Source of the DNA: Pseudoduganella buxea
Lineage (GTDB): Bacteria > Pseudomonadota > Gammaproteobacteria > Burkholderiales > Burkholderiaceae_D
Assembly (NCBI RefSeq): GCF_009720835.1
Contig: NZ_WNKZ01000039.1
Span: 1-53,756 of the forward strand
Reading direction: 5' to 3'
Length of the DNA: 53,756 bases
Shown here: positions 8,714 through 16,085 of the stretch, piece after piece
Layout of the letters: every line of letters starts with the position of its first letter
Numbering within the stretch: position 1 is the first letter of the stretch
Notes under the pieces: model-generated
Database searches by the model: none
Told to the model about the DNA's origin: nothing
Seen by the model: only the letters and a program-made list of their open reading frames with translations
Made by a program: the position numbers and the translations under genes

Positions 8714-10000
8714 ATGGACGCAGTGATCCGCAACGCCACGCTGCCGGACGGCCGCACCGGCATCGATATCGCCGTCGAAGGAGGGCGCATCGCCGCCGTG
8801 GGACCCGCCCTGCCGGTGCAGGCCGGCCGCACCATCGACGCCGGGGGCGACCTTGTCACACCGCCCTTCGTCGACGCCCACTTCCACATGGATGCCACCC
8901 TCAGCTACGGTCTGCCGCGCGTGAACGCCAGCGGCACCCTGCTCGAAGGGATCGCACTGTGGGGCGAACTGAAGCCTGCGCTCACGCAGGAGGCCCTGGT
9001 GGAGCGGGCGATGCGCTATTGCGACTGGGCCGTCGCGCGCGGCCTGCTGGCCATCCGCAGCCACGTCGATATCTGCGACGACAGGCTGCTGGCGGTGGAG
9101 GCGCTGCTGGAAGTGAAGCGGCGCGTGGCCCCGTACCTGGACCTGCAGCTGGTGGCCTTTCCGCAGGACGGCCTGCTGCGCAGCCCCACGGCGCTGGCAA
9201 ACCTGAAGCGGGCCATCGGCCAGGGCGTCGACGTCGTCGGCGGCATTCCCCATTTCGAACGCACCATGGCCGACGGCGCCGAATCCATCCGCATCCTGTG
9301 CGAGTTCGCGGTGGAGCACGGCCTGCGCGTGGACATGCATTGCGACGAATCGGACGATCCCCTGTCGCGCCATATCGAGACGCTGGCGGCCGAAACCCAC
9401 CGCCTCGGCCTGCATGGCCGGGTGGCCGGCTCGCACCTGACGTCGATGCATTCGATGGACAACTACTACGTCAGCAAGCTGTTGCCGCTGATCGCCGAAG
9501 CGGGCGTGGCCGCCATTGCCAACCCGCTCATCAACATCACGCTGCAAGGCCGCCACGATACCTACCCGAAGCGGCGCGGCATGACGCGGGTGCCGGAACT
9601 GATGGCGGCCGGCGTCGACGTCGCCTTCGGCCACGACTGCGTGCTCGACCCCTGGTATGGCATGGGTTCGGGCGACATGCTGGAAGTGGCGCACATGGGC
9701 CTGCACGTGGCGCAGATGACGAGCCAGGACGCCATGCGCGCCTGCTTCGCCGCCGTCACGTCCACGCCGGCCCGCATCCTCGGGCTGGAAGGCTACGGCC
9801 TGGCGCCAGGCTGCAACGCCGACCTGGTGCTGCTGGACGCGGCCGACCCGGTCGAGGCGATTCGCTTGCGCGCGGCGCGGCGCATGGTGATGCGGCGCGG
9901 GCAGGTGGTGGCCGAGTCGCCCCGCGCGGTAGCGCGCCTGGACCTGCCGGGCCGGCCGGCGACGGCCGATTTCCGGCTCGGCACAAACGCGCCGCGCTGA
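8714..10000 (+). CDS. CodA-family metal-dependent deaminase, possible 5-methylcytosine deaminase
   Basis: Amidohydrolase of 428 aa, homologous along its length to E. coli cytosine deaminase CodA. Metal ligands appear as HFH (His56, His58), His209 in MHCDE and Asp308 in GHDC. Glu212 and His246 (HLTSMH) fill the catalytic positions. The CodA-typical segments LQGRHDTYPKRRGMTRV and DPWY are present. The key difference is Cys309, where E. coli has Asp-314. Loss of that Asp is the marker used to find bacterial 5-methylcytosine deaminases (Kpn00632, Rsp0341, NCgl0075). It is therefore probably not a strict cytosine deaminase; 5-methylcytosine to thymine is a good candidate reaction, and isoguanine is another. 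No signal peptide, so cytoplasmic. The GNAT gene follows after one base. Confidence 0.85.
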   Translation: MDAVIRNATLPDGRTGIDIAVEGGRIAAVGPALPVQAGRTIDAGGDLVTPPFVDAHFHMDATLSYGLPRVNASGTLLEGIALWGELKPALTQEALVERAMRYCDWAVARGLLAIRSHVDICDDRLLAVEALLEVKRRVAPYLDLQLVAFPQDGLLRSPTALANLKRAIGQGVDVVGGIPHFERTMADGAESIRILCEFAVEHGLRVDMHCDESDDPLSRHIETLAAETHRLGLHGRVAGSHLTSMHSMDNYYVSKLLPLIAEAGVAAIANPLINITLQGRHDTYPKRRGMTRVPELMAAGVDVAFGHDCVLDPWYGMGSGDMLEVAHMGLHVAQMTSQDAMRACFAAVTSTPARILGLEGYGLAPGCNADLVLLDAADPVEAIRLRAARRMVMRRGQVVAESPRAVARLDLPGRPATADFRLGTNAPR

Positions 10001-10001
10001 C

Positions 10002-10541
10002 ATGCTGGTGCTGGAAACCCCGCGGCTGCGGCTGCGCACCCTGGAAACGGACGACGCACCGTTCTACCTGGCGCTGATCAACGACCCGTCGTGGATCGAG
10101 CATATCGGCGACAAGGGCATCCGCACGCTGGAGGAGGCGCGCGCCAATATCGTCGCCGGCCCGATGCAGATGCAGCTGCGCCTGGGCTATTCGCTGTACC
10201 TGGTGGAGCGCCGGGCCGACGATGAGCCGCTCGGCCTGTGCGGCCTGATCAGCCGCGACACCCTGCCCGGCACGGATATCGGCTACGCGCTGCGCCCGGC
10301 CCACTGGGGCCACGGCTATGCCTTCGAGGCGGCCAGCGCCGTGCTGGCGCACGCGCGCGACCGGCTCGGCCTGCGGCGCCTGTACGGCATCACGTCGCCG
10401 GACAACGCCGCCTCGAACGCCATGCTGCGAAAGCTCGGGCTCCAATTCGTCGAACTGACGACCCTGGGCCTCGAAACCCGCCTGACCAATGTCTATTGCG
10501 TCGACTTCCTCGCCGGGAAGAACCAGGTCAACGGGCGATAG
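10002..10541 (+). CDS. GNAT-family N-acetyltransferase (RimJ/RimL type)
   Basis: 179-aa protein starting LETPRLRLRTLETDDAPFY, typical of RimJ/RimL-like acetyltransferases that transfer acetyl from acetyl-CoA to an amine. The acetyl-CoA binding region is seen as RPAHWGHGYAFEAASAVL near residues 100-117, and the late SPDNAASNAMLRKLG segment is also typical. The start lies one base after the deaminase stop, so the two are probably co-transcribed. The 3' end overlaps the convergent glycosidase-esterase gene by 49 bases. The substrate is unknown. Confidence 0.85.
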   Translation: MLVLETPRLRLRTLETDDAPFYLALINDPSWIEHIGDKGIRTLEEARANIVAGPMQMQLRLGYSLYLVERRADDEPLGLCGLISRDTLPGTDIGYALRPAHWGHGYAFEAASAVLAHARDRLGLRRLYGITSPDNAASNAMLRKLGLQFVELTTLGLETRLTNVYCVDFLAGKNQVNGR

Positions 10542-13500
10542 ACCCGGCTGGCCCACGCCGCTTCGCTGTGCGTGCCGCCGGCGTCCTCGTAGTACAGCAA
10601 GTCCCTTCCTTCGCGGTAGCCCTGCTTGACGAGCGCCGCGCGGAAGTCGCGCGTGGCGTCGATGCCGTCCATCGCCGTGCCGGCGTCGATGTACAGGCGC
10701 ACCGGCAGCCGCTTGTCGACCCGCGGCGGATTGGCCACCAGCGTTCCATTGTTCCACCAGTAGGAGCCGGACAGCGAGGCCGCCTGACCGAACACGTGCG
10801 GGTAGCGCTGCGCGACCTGCAGCGAGGCGATGCCGCCCAGCGACGAGCCCATGATGGCCGTGTCGGCGCGGCCCGGCAAGGTGCGGTATCGTGCATCGAT
10901 CCACGGCTTGACGGTATCGACGACAAAGGCGCCGTACTCGCCCAGCTTGCCGCCGCCCCAGCCGGCGTCGCAGCACGGTGCGTATTCGGCGATGCGCCCG
11001 GGCGTGTTGTCGATGCCGACGATAATCACTTCGCGCATGGCGCCATGGGCCACCAGCCGGTCCGCCACTTCGTCGAGATGCCACTCGGTGCTGTAGGCCG
11101 TCTTCTGGTCGAACTGGTTCTGGCCGTCGTGCACGTACAGCACGGGGTAGCGCCGTTGCGGATTGGCGGCATAGCCGGGCGGCAGGTAGACGCGCAGGCT
11201 GCGTTCGTTGTCCAGCTGCGGCGAGCGGAATTTCTCGATGATTTCCAGGCTGCCCCGGGGGACCGGCGCGTTCGCGGCCGTGCCGGCATTCGTGCGCAGC
11301 AGGCGCAGCCCGAGCAGGTCGAAGCGGTTCGACGGTCCCGCCGCGCCCCCGGCATCCTGGTAGGTGGCGTTCGACGCCAGGTAGCTCATATTGGTGAAGT
11401 CAACCAGCTGCGCCACGTAGCGGCCAGGCGCCAGGGTGGCCGCCAGCGGCGTCGAATACAGCGCCTTGCCGGCGGGCGAATGGGGCAACTGCACGACGCC
11501 CTGCGCCACCAACTTGCCAGCGGCATCCTGCACTTGCAGCCATTTGACGCCGCCGCTGATGCCCAGGTTGACCTGGTGCGCGTTGTTGCGGTAGTGGACC
11601 TGCACCTGCCACGTGCCGGCCCTGGGCACGACGATATCGCTGGCGGTATAGCGGTCGCCGGCCCCGCCCCAGTCCTTCAGTGCCGGCGCGGCCGGCAGGG
11701 CGATCGTCTGGCCGATGCAGGCCGGCGCGCTGTGGTGGCTGCGGTTGCCGGAAGCCGTGAAGGTGGCCTCGACCGCGTAGCAGGCCGCGTCGCCGGCGCC
11801 GGTATCGGTCCAGCTGCGCGCCGTGACGTTTGACGCCACCGGCTTGCCGTCGCGGTAGACCGTCAGCGTGCTGCCGGGAGCAAGCTCGCTGAAACCCAGC
11901 ACGGCCTTGGTGCCGGCGCGCGTGACAGCGGCGATGACGGGTTCCGGCGGCGCGAAGACCTTGCTGTCCTCCGCCAAAGGTTCGGCCGTTACCCGCGTGA
12001 TCTCCTGGCGTCCCGGCTCCAGCTCGCCCAGGGTGACGACGATGCTGCTGTCCTCGGGCAACTGGTCCCACTTGACGGGGAAGGGCGTATCCTTGCCGTT
12101 CAGGGTAATGCCCTGGACGGGGAACCAGCCGTCGGTGCGCGCCACCGGCGGCAGCTTGACACGCACCGTCAGCCGCTTGCCCCGTACCGTCAGGTTCGAC
12201 AGGGTGATGGTATCGCTGCCGTGGAAGGTTTCACCGCGCAGCCGCGCCGTGATGAAGGGCTTGATAGCCAGGCCGTCGTGCGTGGCGTCGACGCCGAACA
12301 CGCCGCCGACGATGGCGCCCAGGTAGCCGCCGACGGACCACAGCTGCCGGCGCGAATTGACGACGGGGCCGTCCAGTTCCTTGCGGCCCGGGTGTTGCAG
12401 CAGTGGCTGGCCTGTCAGCCACTCCAGGTTTTCCATGTTCGAGCCGCTGACGGCGGCGCCGCGCAGCAGGGTGTTGTAAGCCGCATCGGCGACGGCTACA
12501 TTGCTGTTCGCAATCGCCGCGCGCAGGCCGTAGGCCGTCACGAACGGCCAGATCGCGCGGTTGTGGTACACCGCCCGGCCCGGCTGCTGGGGCCAGATCA
12601 CGGGCGCGCCCATCGGTCCGTGCGGGTAGCGCGCCAGGATGCTGCGCGCCTGTTCCGGGTCGGCGATGCCGGCCACGATGGCCAGCGACTGCCCCAGCCA
12701 GTCGAACTTGTGCAGGGGAGCGCCGTCGAAGTGGCCGGCCGTGACGCTGCCGTACATGCCCGCGTCCTTCAGCCAGAAGCGCGCGTTGATGGCGTCCTTC
12801 AGCTTTGCGGCCCAGCCTTCCCAGCGCTGCGCGTTGGCACTGTCGCCCGCTTCCCGCGCCAGCATCGCCGCCAGGGTCAGGGCCTTGTAATGCGCCACAT
12901 TGGTGGACAGGGCTTTCGAGCTTGCCATGAAGGGCAGGTCGCCGGGAATCCAGCCGGCGTAGCTTTGGTCGCGCCAGTCGAGGAAGGACTGCTCGCCGTT
13001 GTACAGGCCGGCAAGCGCGTCGAAGGCCGCCACGCGGTCGATCTCGATGGTGTTCGCCAGCGCCTTCAGGGCCGTGGCGGCGAACTCTGCGCGCTGGGCC
13101 GGCGCCAGCGTCTTCAAGGCCTGGTCCGCGCCGAAGGCCCACGTAACGCGGTCGGTGCTGACGGGCCAGCTGCCGCCGCTGCCCGTATCCTGGACGATCT
13201 GCAGGCCATCGGCGCTGCCGGGCACCTGGGACGCCTTGGCCACGCCGGGCCGGTAGTCGGACAGCTTGAACAGCAGCGAATTGCGCACCCGTTCCGGATC
13301 CAGCAGGGCCAGGCCCAGGTCGGCCGCATACGACAGGTCGCGCGTCCACACATAGTGCCATTTCTCGCCCGTCTCGAAACACGCGCAGGCGATGGCCTGG
13401 CCGCCGTTGTAGCTGTCGTCGCGGATTGCCGCCACTGCGTTCTGCCGCATCTCGGCGCCCGCCATGGCGAACAGCGCGTCGAAGGCCAGGTTCCCGCTGC

Positions 13501-13741
13501 GTACGCGGGGCAGGGAGGCGTCTTCCTTGTAGTGCACCGTCTGCGCGTCGCCCGGGCGGAGCGGCAGGTCCGTCGTGTGCGTGTAGCTGCGCGGGCCCGC
13601 CTCGATGCCTTCGGCGGCGAAGCGTACCGTGACCTGCTTGCCCCAGGCGCCATAGGTGAGGCTTTGCTCGGCGCCGTGCGCGGAGTCGGCCGCCAGCGCC
13701 AGGGTCAGGAGGGCGGCCAGGGGTGTCCGGTTCAAGTTCAT
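10493..13741 (-). CDS. Periplasmic glucan-debranching-like glycosidase fused to an esterase
   Basis: A 1082-aa fusion. Signal peptide about 1-23. Residues about 70-500 form a six-hairpin (alpha/alpha) glycosidase domain with HYVWTRDLSYAADLGLALL (129-147), VIWPQQPGRAVYHNRAIWPF (381-400) and NLEWLTGQP, most like bacterial amylo-alpha-1,6-glucosidase/glycogen-debranching relatives. Residues 500-590 are a beta domain, 600-680 a fibronectin-III-like segment and 690-815 a carbohydrate-binding-like beta-sandwich (WQVQVHYRNN). Residues 835-1080 are an esterase D/IroE-like alpha/beta hydrolase with GSSLG (nucleophile Ser967) and THSE (His1058). The start ATG overlaps the TGA of the neopullulanase gene (ATGA), giving tight translational coupling. 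It may remove acyl groups and side branches from glucans, which is inference. Domain borders are approximate. Confidence 0.8.
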   Translation of the reverse strand: MNLNRTPLAALLTLALAADSAHGAEQSLTYGAWGKQVTVRFAAEGIEAGPRSYTHTTDLPLRPGDAQTVHYKEDASLPRVRSGNLAFDALFAMAGAEMRQNAVAAIRDDSYNGGQAIACACFETGEKWHYVWTRDLSYAADLGLALLDPERVRNSLLFKLSDYRPGVAKASQVPGSADGLQIVQDTGSGGSWPVSTDRVTWAFGADQALKTLAPAQRAEFAATALKALANTIEIDRVAAFDALAGLYNGEQSFLDWRDQSYAGWIPGDLPFMASSKALSTNVAHYKALTLAAMLAREAGDSANAQRWEGWAAKLKDAINARFWLKDAGMYGSVTAGHFDGAPLHKFDWLGQSLAIVAGIADPEQARSILARYPHGPMGAPVIWPQQPGRAVYHNRAIWPFVTAYGLRAAIANSNVAVADAAYNTLLRGAAVSGSNMENLEWLTGQPLLQHPGRKELDGPVVNSRRQLWSVGGYLGAIVGGVFGVDATHDGLAIKPFITARLRGETFHGSDTITLSNLTVRGKRLTVRVKLPPVARTDGWFPVQGITLNGKDTPFPVKWDQLPEDSSIVVTLGELEPGRQEITRVTAEPLAEDSKVFAPPEPVIAAVTRAGTKAVLGFSELAPGSTLTVYRDGKPVASNVTARSWTDTGAGDAACYAVEATFTASGNRSHHSAPACIGQTIALPAAPALKDWGGAGDRYTASDIVVPRAGTWQVQVHYRNNAHQVNLGISGGVKWLQVQDAAGKLVAQGVVQLPHSPAGKALYSTPLAATLAPGRYVAQLVDFTNMSYLASNATYQDAGGAAGPSNRFDLLGLRLLRTNAGTAANAPVPRGSLEIIEKFRSPQLDNERSLRVYLPPGYAANPQRRYPVLYVHDGQNQFDQKTAYSTEWHLDEVADRLVAHGAMREVIIVGIDNTPGRIAEYAPCCDAGWGGGKLGEYGAFVVDTVKPWIDARYRTLPGRADTAIMGSSLGGIASLQVAQRYPHVFGQAASLSGSYWWNNGTLVANPPRVDKRLPVRLYIDAGTAMDGIDATRDFRAALVKQGYREGRDLLYYEDAGGTHSEAAWASRVYRPLTWFFPARKSTQ

Positions 13742-15612
13742 TCGAGCTCCAGGATCAGGGCGCTGCGCGCGGGAAGGGTCAACTGGCCGGCGGGTGTGAA
13801 ACGATATTCGGTGCCGTCGATGACGTCGATGCCCCGCGTCACGCCGGCCAGCATCTCGCTGAAACGGGCGGTGGGCAGGGCGGTGGGGGCGGCGTTCTTG
13901 TTCAGGACCACCATCACTTTTTTCGCGCCGTCGTGGCGGAAGAAGACGTAGGTGTCCTGCTCCGGCCCGAAATGCCGGGTGCGCCCCCGGTGGATGACGG
14001 TGGCGCCCTTGCGCCAGTTCAGCAGCTTTTTCAGCCAGGCCTGGGCCTCGCGCTGGGGCGCCGCCAGCCCGGCACCCGTGAAGGCGTCGACCCGGTCGCC
14101 GGCCCAGCCGCCGGGGAAGTCACGGCGGTACGAGGCGTCGTCACGGCCCTTGACGGTGCTGGTCATCAGGATCTCGCTGCCGTAATACAGCTGCGGAATG
14201 CGGGGCGCCGTCAGCACGTAGGCCATCGCCATGCGCCACAGGGCCACGTCCTCGCCCACGACGCTGAAGGTGCGGGGCAGGTCGTGGTTCCCTTCGAACA
14301 GCACCAGGTTGGCCGGGTCCGGGTACAGGTAGTCGAGCGACAGCGTTTCATACAGGTCGGTCAGGCTGAAGCCGCCCTCGTGGCTGTTCACCGCCGTGCT
14401 GGCGAGCGCGCGGCGCAGCGCATCGTTGAGGGGGAAGTCCATCAGGCTGGGCAGGTGCGACACATAGCCGTCGAAGTTCTGCTTGCCCCGCTGCCAGCGC
14501 GCGACCACGGGTACGCGCGTGCTCCATTCCTCGCCCACCAGGTTCAGGTTCGGATACTCGGCCATCAGGCGGCGCGACCACTCGGTCAGGAAGCCAGGGT
14601 TGGAATAGCCCCACGTGTCGACGCGCAGGCCGGACAGGCCGGCATACTCGATCCACCAGATGCTGTTCTGGATCAGGTAGTTGGCCAGCTGGGGATTGGC
14701 CTGGTTCAGGTCCGGCATGCCGGGCGAAAACCAGCCCTCGGTGAAATTGCGGATATCGGCGGCGCCGGCATACGGGTCCATCGTGGCCGTGCGGTGGTGC
14801 TGGGTCAGCACGGGATTGCCGCCGTAGCTGATCCAGTCCGGCGCCGGCAGGTCCGTCATCCACCAGTGACGGCTGCCGATATGGTTCAGCACCACGTCCT
14901 GGATCACGCCGATGCCCCGGGCCCGGGCGGCGGCCACGAACGCGCGGAAATCGTCGTTGCTGCCGTAGCGCCGGTCGATCCGGTAGAAGTCCGTGGCGGC
15001 ATAGCCGTGATACGAGTAGGCCGGCATATCGTTTTCCACCAGCGGTGTCGGCCACACCTGGGTAAAACCCATCGCACTTATATAGTCCAGGCGGGCCGTC
15101 ATGCCGGCCAGGTCGCCGCCGTGGCGCCCGCCACCCTTGGCGCGGTCGGCCTTTTCCAGCAGCGGCGCGACGCTGTCGTTGGCCGGGTCGCCATTGGCGA
15201 AGCGGTCCGGCATTACCTGGTAGATCGTGTCGCGCGGGCCGAAGCCCCGGCGGGCGGCCGAACCGGGCTCGCGGGCCAGCAGCCGGTAGCGGTGGCGCAG
15301 GGCCGCGGCCTTGCCACCCGGCGCGGCGAATGCGATATCGAAGGCGCCTGGCTGTACGGCGTCGTCCAGCACGAGGTCGACGAACAGGTAATTCGGGTTG
15401 GCGCCGCGCGTGACGGCAGCGATGCGCACACCCGGGTAGTCCAGCATGGGCTGCAGGGCCGCGATTCCGGGGCCGTGCACCATCAATTGCAGGCCCTTGT
15501 GCTGCATGCCGGCCCACCAGAAGGCCGGTTCCAGGTGGTCGATCCGGTGGGGCGCGGCCGGGGCGAGCGCGCAGGTGCCCATCAGCAGGGCCAGGACGGC
15601 GGTGCGGTGCAT
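13738..15612 (-). CDS. GH13 neopullulanase/cyclomaltodextrinase-like, SusA type
   Basis: Secreted 624-aa alpha-glucan hydrolase. A signal peptide (about 1-20) is followed by an immunoglobulin-like N-domain (25-110, with EPAFWWAGMQHKGLQLMVHG), as in neopullulanase, cyclomaltodextrinase and Bacteroides SusA. The catalytic barrel has DVVLNH (239-244), nucleophile Asp332 in GLRVDTWGY, acid Glu361 in VGEEWST, and the third carboxylate in EGNHDLPR. A C-terminal beta-domain ends in ARSALILELE. It likely acts in the periplasm on maltodextrins or pullulan. The ribosome site is GGAG before the ATG at 15612. A TGTAGT-type operator lies 20 bases upstream. It is the first gene of a coupled two-gene operon. 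Confidence 0.9.
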   Translation of the reverse strand: MHRTAVLALLMGTCALAPAAPHRIDHLEPAFWWAGMQHKGLQLMVHGPGIAALQPMLDYPGVRIAAVTRGANPNYLFVDLVLDDAVQPGAFDIAFAAPGGKAAALRHRYRLLAREPGSAARRGFGPRDTIYQVMPDRFANGDPANDSVAPLLEKADRAKGGGRHGGDLAGMTARLDYISAMGFTQVWPTPLVENDMPAYSYHGYAATDFYRIDRRYGSNDDFRAFVAAARARGIGVIQDVVLNHIGSRHWWMTDLPAPDWISYGGNPVLTQHHRTATMDPYAGAADIRNFTEGWFSPGMPDLNQANPQLANYLIQNSIWWIEYAGLSGLRVDTWGYSNPGFLTEWSRRLMAEYPNLNLVGEEWSTRVPVVARWQRGKQNFDGYVSHLPSLMDFPLNDALRRALASTAVNSHEGGFSLTDLYETLSLDYLYPDPANLVLFEGNHDLPRTFSVVGEDVALWRMAMAYVLTAPRIPQLYYGSEILMTSTVKGRDDASYRRDFPGGWAGDRVDAFTGAGLAAPQREAQAWLKKLLNWRKGATVIHRGRTRHFGPEQDTYVFFRHDGAKKVMVVLNKNAAPTALPTARFSEMLAGVTRGIDVIDGTEYRFTPAGQLTLPARSALILELE

Positions 15613-15631
15613 AGGTCTCCAGAAGCAGTGA

Positions 15632-15646
15632 AGTAGTGGAACTACA
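15632..15646. promoter_or_regulatory. Starch-regulon operator, 14/15 match (neopullulanase side)
   Basis: AGTAGT-GGA-ACTACA, one mismatch to TGTAGT-N3-ACTACA, 20 bases before the neopullulanase start codon. This is downstream of any likely promoter, a repressing position. Confidence 0.7.
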
Positions 15647-15820
15647 GGGTCTAGCTGCCCCGTTAAGCTGCATTTAGAGGGAGAATACTACGCAACTGGG
15701 GCTTGATCAAACGTCTACATGACAACCGTGTCAAAAAATCTAGTTTAAATACACGCCTCGAGCGATTTTGAGCGTTTCGCTACAATTCGTTGCTGGAAGT
15801 GGCCATTCGGAAAGATTATC

Positions 15821-15835
15821 TGTAGTTCCACTACA
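15821..15835. promoter_or_regulatory. Starch-regulon operator, perfect (between neopullulanase and TonB receptor)
   Basis: TGTAGT-TCC-ACTACA has perfect arms. It lies midway in the 473-base divergent region, 250 bases before the receptor gene. The rest of this region holds weaker copies of the palindrome at 15739-15753 and 15952-15966; no small gene was seen. Confidence 0.75.
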
Positions 15836-15940
15836 GCTCGACGGTGCGGCGACTGTGCCGCAAATACAACGAGGCGCGCTGTGGCGCCAGATAGCGCCCC
15901 GGAAAACGACATTTTTCCTTGTAGTCGGATTGAACTTTAA

Positions 15941-15968
15941 TTGACACCCCATCTAGTTTTAGTACAAA
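15941..15968 (+). promoter_or_regulatory. Promoter for TonB receptor gene with overlapping degenerate operator
   Basis: TTGACA (15941-15946), a 16-base spacer and TACAAA (15963-15968). The degenerate operator TCTAGT-TTT-AGTACA (15952-15966) fills the spacer and touches the -10 element. A bound regulator there would block RNA polymerase. Confidence 0.5.
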
Positions 15969-16085
15969 ATTCTTGCAGGACGTCTTAAAAACAAGAACGG
16001 CCGCAATCCTTGGATTCCCGTGTAGTTGAAATAAGCCCATGCGCGGCTGGTGCGGGAAAAATCGTTTTAAAGTGAGGGGACTTCG

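Noticed and set aside
12221..13951. 576-residue plus-strand frame opposite the glycosidase-esterase gene
   Set aside because: Antisense shadow crossing the junction of two clearly real, translationally coupled genes.
16021..16035. TGTAGT-TGA-AATAAG just before the TonB receptor gene
   Set aside because: Only the left half fits the operator (12/15 overall), so it is not counted as a site.
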